This document shows, in pieces, positions 35,491 through 47,120 of a stretch of 64,000 nt of DNA. The DNA is from Mastigias papua. Taxonomy: Eukaryota; Cnidaria; Scyphozoa; Rhizostomeae; Mastigiidae. The notes beneath the pieces are model-generated. The model saw only the letters and a program-made list of their open reading frames with translations. It did not search any database and was not told where the DNA came from. Where the stretch lies: NCBI GenBank assembly GCA_964019165.1, contig OZ025267.1:17332079-17396078 (forward strand). Direction: 5' to 3'. The position numbers and the translations under genes were made by a program. Positions within the stretch are counted from its first letter, which is position 1, and each line of letters begins with the position of its first letter.

Positions 35491-35779
35491 ATATTTCGAG
35501 TTAGAGAATCCAATTAGATACTGGTATAATTGGTTAAAAACATTATATGTACATATACATGCAAACATACAAACATAAAGTCTGAATATGTGACAAAACG
35601 AAGACTCCTATAAATATAAATGAGATCAAAACAACAATTACAAGTAGGGAGCTGAAACTCAAAAACAAAAGACCAAGCCAAGAAAAAAGTAGATATAATT
35701 ATTCCAAGTTGAACCCTAAAACAGCATATAGAGGTTAAAGGGTAAAAGAACAAAGCAATACATAATTTACGATCCTAAG

Positions 35780-36480
35780 AGCATATGGAAGAACTTTGGA
35801 GAAGGCTGTTGGGTGCACCAACACAACACAATAAGGATGCAACTTGGCTGAAAGACTTGAGGGTGAATGCCGCATGGATATCCACCAGAATGAGTATGAA
35901 GTAACAGATGAGATCTTGGACTGGACAGAGTACCTAGTGAACTATCAAATAACAAACCAGGAAGAAACCTAGTAGCTGGATTATGGATAAAGAAACTTGC
36001 TTGACACAGAAGATGACCTGCCTGAATCATTGATAACCACAAAGACTATACTGCTAGAAAAGAATGACGATGTAGGGAACCCTATGGACTAGGAAACTAT
36101 AGCACTTCAGGACAGTAGCTTTAAAATCCATACAGCTGTCCTAGCACAGTCTATTATGGGTAAATGCGTAAGACTGCCATAATAGAACAAGCAGCAGGTA
36201 ACAGATGTAGTTGGAGCAGCACTGACCAGCTTCTGATAAACAAGATTACTCATGAAGACGTTCGATAAACAGAAGAAAATTAGCAACTCCCTGGCTTGAT
36301 TACAAGAAAGTATTTGATAGCATATAACATACTTGGCTGCTAGAACGCTTAAAATTTGCTAAAAAGTTTAAAATTTGCGAGAATTCCAACAAAAAATCAC
36401 TGACGCCGTCAAGAGATTAATGATTAAATGGTAAATCATTAACCGTGTTGCATTAACATTATCCAGGAAAAGATAAGGAG
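35780..36480 (+). pseudogene. decayed RLE-element RT fragment
   Basis: Frames fit the RT region of the RLE elements: MEELWRRLLGAPTQHNKDAT then WLKDL, PESLITTKTILLEKNDD, SSFKIHTAVLAQSIM, and near 36290 LATPWLDYKKVFDSI (motif A). Numerous stops. No TAA tail is seen next to it. Confidence 0.6.
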
Positions 36481-38289
36481 GCCCAGACCCTAAAAATTAT
36501 TGAAGGGTATCACATCCCTAATCTATGTCAATGGGCTAGATGGGTATCTAACGACCATGAGAGGCTACAATTTGAAGTTCCTCTTGTGTTCATCAGAGAC
36601 TTCCAACGTCGTATGGAATCTGCAAACTATATCTCTAGTTTATCTAATGTCAGACGATGAAATGTAATTTCGTATAAATGGAATATGGTCCTGTTCTGTC
36701 TAAGCTAAGTCCTGGAGCTATCTATTCCTTAAAAAATCTTTCTTGTAACTCCCATTATCTAACCATTCCATTAGTTCCTCTGACCTCATCCTTAACTTTT
36801 CTTCATCTGAACAAATCAATGCAATCCTTATCGCCTTTTTGGCACACCAAAAGTGACAAGGCAAAACACATTAGTATTTGCACAAGAGTCTCTTCAATGG
36901 TCTGACAAATCAATTCTATTATATTGCCTTTCAAAACAGTATAGATTAATAACATTAGGAGAAGGGGCTCAGCGTTCCAAAAGATTTTCTACCAGCTACC
37001 TTTCTCAGGATTTTCCTTAAAGGAATTACATACAAGCCATCACCTAAACCGTTTCTCTCTCTCCTGAATTTAACTTCACGCCTTATTCCCCCTCTGCATT
37101 GGAGCTTTATTTTCTTTCCTTGTCTAGTTACTTACACAGTCGAAACTTAAGGTTTACAGCCATTATTAGTATTTTAACAACATCACCTTTTGATAGTCTA
37201 TCAAAATGAAATACAATAACATAAAGGTGACACGACCGTAGATAACAACGTTCAAAAGTCTTTGTATTATTTGATTTTATTCTAGAATCAGTGTGAAGCA
37301 GAAAAATGCAAGCAATAGACCGTTTCAATAACAAAATTGAACTATCTAGCGCTCCCATGATCATAGGCAGACAAGTAGATGCCAATGCTCCTTCGTCTCA
37401 AGGGTCCTGTCACCAAAATGGAAAAGAAACAAAATAAAACCCAAGAAAACAAGGTTTAATTGTTGTGTTGTGCAAAGGAGAGACTTGTTACGTGACATCT
37501 GTCTCCAACAAAATTCATGAGCTAACTAACTAAAACTAATCAGTATCAGTGCTATCAGTACAGACGCAGCTTATTGAATTAACGCATCAATTAACAAGGT
37601 AGTTCAATTGTCAGTTTGGCACATCAAAAATAAGGTACGGTGCCACAGTAATCTGATCGTTGAACTCAAACAATGGGGGTCGTTTCCTACAACCTACAGT
37701 TACACTATTCTAAAACGGCAGAGAAAACATCGTCCTAATTCTATGCTTCTCCATTATTCCGAAGCTTTATGAGAAGCTGGTTTTCAAGTAATTATGTGTC
37801 GTAATTTATGAAATAAGTGGTAGTGATTTAAAAGTCAAACGAAGAGCGCATCTCTCTGTGTGTATATTTTGCATACGTTACAACTCTCTTTGTAAGGGCC
37901 AGTTTGGCCTTCAAAGTTTCCTGTTTACTTACAAATTTTGATCATTGGTACAAGGGATTTGATGCTGGACACTCTATAGGCTCATTTCATAGACCTTAAA
38001 AATGATTTTGAGACAAAGGACCTTACTATTCATTGTGAAAAACAAATTCACATTACTCGTGCAAAGTCATACTAGTTTTTAAATCACAGGGTCCTTGTCG
38101 ATAACAGTAGTTTCTTGCACTGATAAGGTACATACCCTGCAAAAGCATGTATAGTATGTAGCACTAATACACGATGGTACTCGACACAGAAATTAAATCA
38201 TACTATGGTTAAATGCTTTAAATCTTATCCTTCTAACGGGAGATAATTCAGTTGCATTGGAACTATCGAATCAGAAATTCAATCTCAAG

Positions 38290-39960
38290 ATTGTTGTATC
38301 ACAAGTTTCACGCTTTGGTTCCCTTCTTTTCTCTTCAGATCAATGATCTACCATGTGCTGTTAAGTGCCCAACTGATTCTATGTATGCTAACAATGCCAG
38401 CGTCTCTAATAGATCTAGCATTTCAATTCAGCTGAATATGAGACTGGGCGATGATATCAAGAATCGTGAATCATAGCTTAGGGGAAAAAGGATCTCAATA
38501 CACGTCCTAAAAATAACTCTATGCTACTTTGCTTGAAATCTAAACAGAGGTCAGTCAAAACCCTAATGATAAACAAGTCTCAAAATCCAGGAAGACAGTT
38601 TGCAGTTAGTTAAAAACACTAAATACTTGAGAGTCCCAATAGATCACAAGTTGACAAGGGAGGAACACGCTAAGAAAATCTCTGAAAATTTCGAGTTCCC
38701 AAAATAACTTGTATAGAAGTACTGTGGAGCCCTGATTTTGTAAGTGTTACCAAGTTTAGGGTTGTATCGCTCTCCAGAAAAATGCGCTTGCAGAAACTCT
38801 AAAATAGAGTTGCAAGAACTGGTAATCGTTTGCTCTTGTTAAAATCTTGGTTGGTAAACGATGAGGAACTGATCAGTACTGAACCAAAAATTATAGTATT
38901 TAAGGTACCAAATGGCTTTGTTAATGGATATCGTTCTTCGAGGAAATCAAATGGGACCATTTCCTACAATCCAAACTAGTTCTATAAACCCATAGTTGCC
39001 AAACCTGAAGCTGTTCAACAGTATTTCTTCCTTCAGAGGATTCAAACAATGGAACAATCTCTCAGCTGGGTTCAGACAACCGTAACATTGAAAAGTTTCA
39101 AAGAAACGTTTTGGCCAATAGTCTGCACTTTACTGTTATTTACTGCTTTGTATTTCTATGGATCTGATAATTTACACATTAGACTCATATTGTACGATAT
39201 ATAACAATCAGTAAATGCAAAGATTCTCAGTGCAACTTTAGATAATATCAAGGTCTCCAAACGTGTTGAATAAAGAAGTAAAAATGCCTTTGAATATACA
39301 TCCCACCAAGCATATGAGTCTCCTCCTCTCTTTAAATATGATATGCAACTACGGGGGGTCCTGGGGGTCCGGAACCCTGCCCTTTTCTCTCAAAAGTACA
39401 AAAGTGCCCTTTTCTTGGAATAATTTGGAACTATTTATTGGCATTTTTGCTGAATATGATATTTATTCAATTTTCTAATGTATTGTTGTATTTGCTTTGT
39501 ATGGAAGTTAATTTATATTGTAGCTTCTTCTTTGCCAGTCTGCAAAGTATGACAGAGCCCGTAATATGATGCTATTACATTAATGACTTCTTTGACATGG
39601 CAGGGCGCAATGCCAAACTTTTAAGATTGAAATTTTGTTTCTTAATCATTGCTTCGTGGGTGCAGCTGACATACTATGCAGATAAACTTGCTTTTCTGTA
39701 GATTTAGTATTCACTTGTTATCTGTAATCGCCACAGAGTTGCTATGTATTTCCATGATCCCCGTGGTGTTGCTAAGTAAATTTTGTGTTAATTGTAAATT
39801 TTATGCGCATAAAGAAAAAATTCAGTACATTTGCATATTTTGCAAAAATCGCAAGATACATAACAGAGGGCCTATTGCAAATCAGCCTTTGCTGAAGGGT
39901 TACCCTTCTATAAAAAATTGATGATTAAAGGAATGCACGGATGAATGAATGAATGGAAGA
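38290..39960 (+). pseudogene. decayed CR1-like LINE
   Basis: Reads LFSLQINDLPCAVK and DSMYANNASVSN (YADD replaced by YANN), then KLQ-stop-NRVARTGNRL and LLLKSWLVNDEELI. The family 3' end AGAGGGCCTATTGC...GGGTTACCCTTC lies at 39866-39910, followed by GAAT repeats. 39290-39500 may be an unrelated insertion. Not functional. Confidence 0.65.
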
Positions 39961-40674
39961 ACATTTATTAAGCAAAACTGTTACAAAATATACTTCGCAC
40001 ACTGTAAGTTGTTTTCTTGAACATGGTGAGAACGAGGCCTGTTTCTTCAGGACAAGTCCTACTGTGTGCTGCTCGCAGCAAAGAGCTAAAATGACTGGGC
40101 TTTAAAGGAGAGAAAAAATGATGTGTGAAGATAGTCGACTGAGTTTGAAGTAAATTCGCGAAATGATACACTAGGTAATATTAAATGTCATAATAAGAAA
40201 TATCCAAAGTCAAAGAAATGAAGTCAAGTACAGTTTGGTATAACTCTCAAAGAAGAAACAACAGCGGATTGGAAGTTTGTAACTAGTGAAAAAGTGCACT
40301 TGAGGGAGAACACGCAAAACTTGACTTGACTGGAAGCAATAAACCACAAAAACAGAAAAAGATACAAAGCCCACTTAAACTAAAGAACAACTGAAATGGC
40401 ATCTATGAAAGTTAGCAGGTGAATTAGAGAGAAATGTTGAAAATGTGTACCCTAGCATGCTGAAAAGGTGGAATTTTAGGAGTAAGTCTGATACCAGGAC
40501 ATTAATGGCATGATGTGAAATGTAAGGCTGTATAGCTTGTTGGCTTTGGTGAGTTCTATAGGAATTACAGAAAATACTCCAGAAGAGTGTCATGACGTAA
40601 AGTGAGAGTTAATCTTTCAAAGGTATGCCTTGTTAATGAAGAGTACATGAAACAACACTATTCTGCAAACATAC

Positions 40675-41032
40675 CTGTGTTGTTAATGGTCATATCAGCA
40701 TCACTTATAGCCATAAGAGCATTCGTAATGGAACCACTACTATTGTTAGCAGTGATACAACCAGCATCAGTAGTGACAGGGGCACAACTAGCATTAGCAG
40801 TGTCACAGCTAGCAGTAGCAGTTGCACAGCCATCATTAGCAGTTGCACAGCCATCATTAGCAGTTGCACAGCCATCAATAGCAGTTGCACAGCCATCATT
40901 GGCAGTTGCACAGCCATCATTGGCAGTCCCATAGGCATCATTAGCAGCCATAAAACTATAGTTAGTGGCCAAACCATCATTGTTAGAATCCACAGCACTA
41001 TTGTTAGCGGCTCTAATCCTTCTTCGCGTAAT
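40675..41032 (-). CDS. seven-residue repeat exon of the amyloid-motif gene
   Basis: 358 nt between acceptor TTTTGCCATAG|ATT and donor ACACAG|GTATGT (phase 1). It enters in phase 0, matching the donor at 43931, and joins as KHSQ-ITRRRIRAANNS. It encodes five near-exact copies of ANDGCAT from a 21-bp tandem repeat, flanked by degenerate copies (TASCDTANASC), then ISDADMTINNT. The donor phase matches the next exon at 34763. The repeat is rich in Asn, Asp, Thr, Ala and Cys and lacks charge; I do not recognise the fold. Long frames on the other strand here are a by-product of the repeat. Confidence 0.6.
40818..40922. repeat. 21-bp minisatellite inside exon
   Basis: Five units of GCAGTTGCACAGCCATCATTA with one or two substitutions, plus degenerate flanking units. 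On minus it codes for the ANDGCAT repeat; unit length 21 keeps the frame. Confidence 0.9.
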
Positions 41033-42950
41033 CTATGGCAAAAGGAACGGAACTAGTTCTTTACCGCTGATAACACAACTACCACAAAAGGCACAAACGT
41101 ACTAAAAGACAATGAAAGAAACTCATTAGTCACCGCCAATACCATTTGCGGAGCCAAGGGTGTATGGGAAGGGAGTAAATACCTGTATTTGTTTTGAAAC
41201 TGAACATGGTTAGTTAGATTCATCTCAAAATGCTATCAAAGCAGTTGAAATGTCTCGCGTGCATATCAATGATATCATCTGCCCTTTTCTATTATAAGGC
41301 AGGCGTGTAGTTGCATACTTTTTAATGTTGCAAAATGCAAAATTTTTTTTATTTTGATCTAAAAATAGGAAAACATTGGATACTTTCAGAAAAATGAAAG
41401 TAGATTTTTGGCCATAATGTTTACAAGAATTGCATCTACTTGTGCTATCCATTTTTCTGAAATCATTATTGTTTGAAAGACCTCTGCATGCACCTCATTG
41501 GAGAGGACAGTAAATGGTATAGATAGATCTGTAAAGAGAATAGCTGCAAAAATGTGAGCCAAAGGAAACTCGATACAACCAACACTTTTATCATGCTATG
41601 ATGCAATAAATGACGAAAATAACGGGAGAATCTTGTGATAAGAGTGAAGGAAGTAAGAAGTGTTATCATGAAGCAAGCATAGATACAGCGACTTCTAAGC
41701 GTAATTCCTACCGTGGATTTTCAACGCACAGATTTAAAGCACCATAGGCGGGTCCAGAATTTGGATTGGGGGGGGGGGGCATTTCGTACAGAAAATTGTA
41801 GGTGTAATATCTAAATTGTAACCTTAACCGAACTACACGTGCTACTATGCATTCTAAATCATGTGCCATTAATTTTTATAATTCATTACTCGATATGACT
41901 ATGGTATCAAAATATTACAGTTGGGAGGGGGATTTTTCATAGCCACGCCATTCTAAAACTTTTTGAAAGTGTTGTATCAATTCATTTCTTATTCATTTTT
42001 GTGTCTTATTCATGTGGCATAGTCTCTGAACACAAGTTTTGGAAAGTACACATAGCCAAAACAATGAGTCAGACTTACAACTCACTGAGATTGCTAAGCC
42101 TTCCTACTCTTCCAATGCTCTGTCTGCAAGAAGCTCACAAGATGCAAAAACTTCACAAATAGATGTAAAAACTGGCTCATTCCGCATCACGGCATTTACA
42201 TCTGCATCATCCCGAAATAATGTTATAAGACGTTTATTGCTTTATTCACCAACAGCAGTGTTCCACAAAGACAGTTATAATCATGAAAAGCCTTAATTTT
42301 AGAGTTTAGATTTCTCCGGTATGCAAACTTTGAAGGTAGTGAGATAAACAATAGATTCAAATATGTAGGCGGAGGGGGTTTGATGACTTAAAAGTACGTA
42401 CGTCCGGGGTAATGGGGTACCTGCAGAAACGTACGAAAGAGTACATGGGGGGGGGGAGGGGTCGAAAGTTGAATATTGAGGGTACATACTTTTTGAATGG
42501 CCCCATAGCGATACATTTGTATGTTACTAGAATAAAATCCACGTAACTAATGTACGGCCGTGTTTAACTTGCTGTGTGTTCTATTCACACAGTCAAAATC
42601 CATGAAAATTTGTGTGATGCTGCTTAAAGCAATGGTGGAAATGAAGCGACTGGTACTGTTTTCAGGAGTATAAGTAACCACCGAAGGAGAATTCCGGCCA
42701 GAGAGCAAACGAGATGTAAATGATTAAAAATTGGGTGTCAAACATAGCTAACCTTGATAAAGAGACCAGTAAAGCCAACTGAGAAAGTTACACACAACAA
42801 AATGTTCACGAAAGCCCCTATATGATCCAACATTTGTGTGATAGTGCTCGCGAAAGAATGTCCGACAGCGTAGACAGGCAGTTATAGTATCCACTCGACT
42901 GTCACGCTGACCCCAGCTCTATGCAGTATCGACAATGGAATAAAAACAAG
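41033..42950. other. intron part, no second gene seen
   Basis: Part of the predicted 2.9-kb intron between 41033 and 43931. It contains a G12 run at about 41770 and a GTACG-rich repeat at 42385-42510. A plus-strand 85-residue frame at 42039-42296 is Ser-rich and not convincing. Confidence 0.4.
42385..42510. repeat. GTACG-rich dispersed repeat
   Basis: AAAGTACGTACGTCCGGGG, ACGTACGAAAGAGTACATGG and the end GAGGGTACATACTTTTTGAA then TGGCCCC. Second clear copy of the family at 31330-31460. Confidence 0.5.
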
Positions 42951-43386
42951 TACACTCTTTTTATATACGAGCCAGTAAAATTGAGGCTCAGGCTGACTGT
43001 TCTTAATTGTTCCAAAATTTTGAGGCTGAATTGTTCTTACTTTTTTCTTAAACTATTGGGGTGTAAGCAATGTAGACATTAGACAATACACAAGAGAACA
43101 TTGGGTATTTATGAAACAGGCATTATCAGAAGACAAAAGATATACGTTCTTACAGATGTATAATCCTTGCTAAAAGTCTTGATACACTTACAACTTTTTA
43201 CACACTGATGGTTCAGGTGCTTCGAGGACTTTTGGCAAACAATGCAGAGCTTAAAAAAGCTATATATCAGTTTCAATTCATTTTACGATAGTGTTTCAGC
43301 CTCAGCCTGTTCTTAATTTGTTCTTAATGTTCCATAAATTTTGAGACTCGTGCTCTTATAAAATTGTTCTTATAAAAAAGGGTGTA
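42951..43386. mobile_element. TA-flanked MITE, copy 2
   Basis: Ends TACACTCTTTTTATATACGA and (reverse complement of the right end) TACACCCTTTTTTATAAGAA, with TA at each border. The interior has GTTCTTAAT and GAGGCT repeats as in the copy at 27318. 436 bp, non-coding, inside the predicted intron. Confidence 0.65.
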
Positions 43387-43931
43387 TATCGCAAAAGGTC
43401 CCAATTCTACCAGAAATCAAAGAAATACATAAAGCTTAACTCTCAGCAATATGCTAAAATACTAGTAAAAGTCACTCTCAAATTTGCTTAATCTTGCAAT
43501 GAACGATGGAATTGTGAAAGAGATCGAGGGATTTAGGAAGAGAGAGGGAGCACGAGGTAGCCAATCTGGTCGTCTACATTCGTGAGTTCATTAAAAAATC
43601 ACGCTAATCGTATCGTATAGAGTTTTTACAGTGAAAATCTTTCAAGGACGCGGCTAGGAGGAGGCTTTTACCATAATCTATTACAGTATACAGGTAGCCA
43701 TGCACTACATCTAACAAACAAGGGGTAAAGTTGATGGCGTTAGTTATGCGTAAAGGAATAATATAAAATTATTTTTCCAATATCCTCAGACATGTCAGCT
43801 GCGGGAGGCATGGTCATGTCCTGTAACATTTCTTGATGGTGAAGCAAAGCAGCGCTGATACAGATGGATTTAATAGCATTTTGAAATATAATAGACAGTA
43901 ATTAATTCCGCAAAAAAATTAATCACTCTAC

Positions 43932-44699
43932 CTGACTATGTTTATTTGCGAGTTCATCATAATGCGAATACCACTCTTTCCGCATTTTCTTTCGAATATT
44001 ACATGGTAATTCACCTTCTCCTTTTTCAATGATTTTTCCATATTCCTCCAGCTGTGCCAAAGACACACCGACGGTCAATACATCCTTAAACTGCATTAGT
44101 TTCTCTACACCTACCACAATAAATGCCCATTTATCATCATTTGTTTTAACGAAGTCAAAATGACCTTCTCCTACCAAATAAATTTTTAAATCTTTTTCCA
44201 AAGTATCTGTTAAATTCACTATGTCTGTGCCAATATTTCTGCCGCATCTGCAAATGTCAGCAATAGAGAATTTAGTCATAGCTGTTAGATCATCTGGGAT
44301 ATTCGCAGCAGCATTCAATATATATTTTTCGAGTAAAACATCCATTTCATCATCATCACCTTTAGCGCCAATTACAGCTATGTTACTAGGCTCTCGAAGA
44401 ACTGTGCCAGCACCAGTAATATGATTGGAATCAACCTGCCATTTTGCTGCAAATGTGGGATCTACAATAGCTCTCTCCAAAATAACATTTATCTGTTCTG
44501 CTTTGAAATAGTCCGAAGTGAGGACAGAGTGTTTACCTGGAATAGCTCGGTGCAAAATTGGCAAATTGCGACAAAGAATTGCCATGAAAACTAGAACAAA
44601 GCACCCAAATACACAGGAGCCATGCGACGCATATTTATTATTACGGTCCTTAACATTATCAGTGCTTGCAGCAGGTATCAACAACAGTAGCGATATTGC
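43932..44699 (-). CDS. ApoL-like exon of a four-exon amyloid-motif gene
   Basis: 256 residues in one frame between acceptor TCTTCTAG|GCA (44700) and donor AGTCAG|GTAGAG (43931), phase 0 at both ends. It begins with the hydrophobic AISLLLLIPAAS, like a signal peptide whose ATG is in an unseen upstream exon, then a membrane-like CVFGCFVLVFMAIL. The core SVLTSDYFKAEQINVILERA and NAAANIPDDLTAMTKFS aligns with GGLSSDHFKAEQVKILLMRA and LAAAIIPLDLTQMI of the gene at 21923, so the two are paralogues. It lacks the long Gly-rich hairpin. If unspliced, the frame would stop two codons further (43923). No RING exon was found upstream; 44700-45190 shows none. Confidence 0.7.
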
Positions 44700-45189
44700 C
44701 TAGAAGAGAATGATAAATTTATTATATTTCAGCATAGGGATAACAAAGGTCCGCATCTAAGAAGTACAAATTTAGAAATGTTTGTCAATTTGTAGTATAG
44801 CGATGTAAAAATGTATTTTATTGAAAACACCACAAGACCATTAAGTATTGACAGGGTAATGGCAGTCAACTGAATTCTACAAAAAAAACAACCAAGATGG
44901 TATTAGAAGTGCTACAAGAATAAGAGAGAACCATGAAACCAATTTAATGATATAACTTCATTGTTACACGCCACATGACAAATGACTTACAAATATCTGT
45001 GAATTCTACAAACTGAAAATATGAAGAAGAAAGACAAAATGCTCCAAAAGTGAAAACTTTGACGAATCAAAACCATAATGAGCTAAAAGTTGAATGTTGG
45101 AGCAACAGAATAATGGCAATAAACACCTCGATAGAAAAACATGGCCAGTAAACAACCCGGTAGTTAAAACTCCTTCTGACTTTACTCCC

Positions 45190-45990
45190 AACTATGTGAG
45201 GTTACTGGTGCGGAATGCCCGTCTCCATATTTCTTATCTCTTGCCTCCAGCTCTTTAAGTCCCATCACCTAAATATCACTCCGTATACAATCTCTCCATC
45301 TCCCTTTTGATCATTCTCTTCTCCTTTGTCCAAGCACCATCACTTTCACTCTCCTCCCACACAGCTTTCCTCTCTTCCCATAAGGTGCCCCAACCACCGT
45401 AATCTGATTTCCTTTAATTTCTCTGTCAACTCTCCCTCTGCCGCTCTCGCCAGAAACTGCTCATCTCTTACTCTCTTTTGGAGTGTCAGACCATCTTCAC
45501 CTCAGCTAGGTGCATCTTTTCCTCCGGCTTTTTGGTCAAATTTTTCATACTATGTATCACTGTAGGTCTCACAATTGTCATTTATATTTGCCATCTCAAC
45601 TTCTCTGGCACTCTTTTGTCCCATAGTGGTCTCACAATTGTCTTTTATATTTGCCATCTCAACTTCTCTGGCACTCTTTTGTCCCATAGTGGTCTCACAA
45701 TTGTCTTTTATATTTGCCATCTCAACTTCTCTGGCACTCTTTTGTCCCATAGTGATCCCCATTACTTTCTTGCATGCTCCCCATCGAGCCTGAATCCTCT
45801 TGATCACTTCCCTATATGACCCTCGGTCTTCTTGGACCGTTGAACATACGTATTTGAATTCATCCACTCTTTTCCCTTCCTCCCCTTGCATGCCCACATA
45901 AGCTCCTCCAGCGTGTCCTGTCCTAACTGCATCAAGCCTCAGGTACTCCGTGTTTTTTCCTATTTTCTCTCATACCTTTTTTCCCCATTG
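45190..45990 (-). pseudogene. decayed RTE-like LINE fragment
   Basis: On minus: EFKYVCSTVQEDRGSYREVI then KRIQARWGACKKVMGI (45770-45880); after the triplicated segment LTLQKRVRDEQFLARAAEGE, then IRLRWLGHLMGREESCVGG (45340-45500) and KWRRAIR-type remnants near 45200. These are the conserved C-terminal blocks of RTE/BovB-type and similar LINEs. Stops, deletions and an internal tandem repeat make it inactive. Confidence 0.7.
45565..45753. repeat. three 63-bp tandem repeats
   Basis: Three head-to-tail copies of a 63-bp unit starting GGTCTCACAATTGTC (45565, 45628, 45691), nearly identical. The unit is a multiple of three, so open frames persist on both strands. It lies inside the RTE-like relic. 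Confidence 0.95.
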
Positions 45991-46659
45991 CATTTGCACC
46001 TCTCCACATCTCCAGCCAGCGGCGCTGTGGCCAGGCAGGATATCGGGAAACTTCCCAGAGGGCCCTTTGCAATGTGACTTTTTGAAATCCATAAGAATGG
46101 TCAATGTTTCGAAGATAATGTGCAAATAATGGTTTTAAACATGCACCTTAAGTCTTCGAAACTGTTTATCCGAGACATGTCATGTCTCTTGCCTAAGAAT
46201 TCTCAGAAGTCTATTCCGCATATCACGTCCAGCTATCGCTGGCAGTAAATCTGTAACTCAAGTTGACTGTGAGCCAGGGTGGTCCCTACATCAGGGGTTT
46301 GAAAGTGGAAATATCATGGCACATTTGCTCTATGGACTCCTGTGACTCCTCGGCCCTCGTGATATCGTGCAACGAACGATAGCAAATTTGAGCTAAAATT
46401 ATACTTTTTACAGCATTTGTTCACCATCTTACGTTGCAAGTAAATCAATTGACAGCATTTCAAACTTCAATGTAGAAGCTTTCATCTGAGCATTTATACG
46501 ATGACATACTTTGCAGACAAGTTTTGTCACTTCTACCTCAAGCACAGAAGATATGAGCAAACGTCTCTGCTGTTAAGCCTACCTGTAAACAAGTCCATCT
46601 ATATTCAGGCCTATTGAAAATCCTCATAAGCGTAAACAATAACAATCAATTTGAAACAG

Positions 46660-47120
46660 AGGCTACAAATTTCGTGGGAAGAGTACAATATTTGCTAAAT
46701 GAACATTTTCCTGTGAGAAAGGTTTTGTCAAAACCTGAAGTGAAATTTTATAGGTTGGCATACGTGTCTGTGATCAAGAAAATACAAGAGTTACAAACTT
46801 CTGGAAAGTCTGGTTTCGAATTTAATTTAGTATTTAGTATATATCAAGTTCGATTACGTTAAGTGTTACTTGGAGTAACACTTAAAGTAACCGAAGCTTG
46901 CTAAATAAAACTTAGGCCAGGAATTACGGGCCCAGAAGACGAAGGTTCCATCTATGATGATCAGCGACTTCCGTTAATCTAGAGAATGAGCAGATAAGCA
47001 GTTTCTTCTTTTCTTTTTATGTAATGTTTTTCAGACTTCCACTAATGGGGTTTGGGTGGCATTAAATGGTGTATTCACAGAAAACGTGTGGCCCATTACA
47101 ATACTCTCTCTGATAAAAGA
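46660..47120 (-). repeat. dispersed repeat, copy 2
   Basis: Minus-strand counterpart of 29266-29705. It contains a near-palindrome TAAGTGTTACTTGGAGTAAC then ACTTA (46859-46885). The plus-strand frame 46614-46862 lies within it and may be a remnant of its coding region; the other copy keeps only part of it. Confidence 0.6.

Larger units (their letters stand above)
34764..40674 (-). other. large intron carrying LINE relics
   Basis: If the four-exon model is right, this 5.9-kb intron runs from GTATGT (40674) to TTTGTAG (34764). It holds a minus-strand LINE relic (34810-35490), an RLE relic (35780-36480) and a plus-strand LINE relic (38290-39960). 36480-38290 shows nothing recognised. Confidence 0.5.

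Noticed and set aside
40602..40934. 110-residue plus-strand ORF with VAQPSLA repeats
   Set aside because: Opposite-strand shadow of the 21-bp minisatellite; the minus-strand frame has proper splice sites and phase.
42039..42296. Ser-rich 85-residue plus-strand ORF
   Set aside because: No recognisable domain, start context or splice partner; it lies within a predicted intron.
43780..43855. Possible extra minus-strand exon after a TATCAG acceptor (frame ALLHHQEMLQDM)
   Set aside because: Its phase does not fit the phase 0 donor at 43931; the exon at 41032 fits. It cannot be excluded as an alternative exon.
46614..46862. 82-residue plus-strand ORF as a host gene
   Set aside because: It falls within the dispersed repeat shared with 29266-29705, so it is more likely a transposon remnant.
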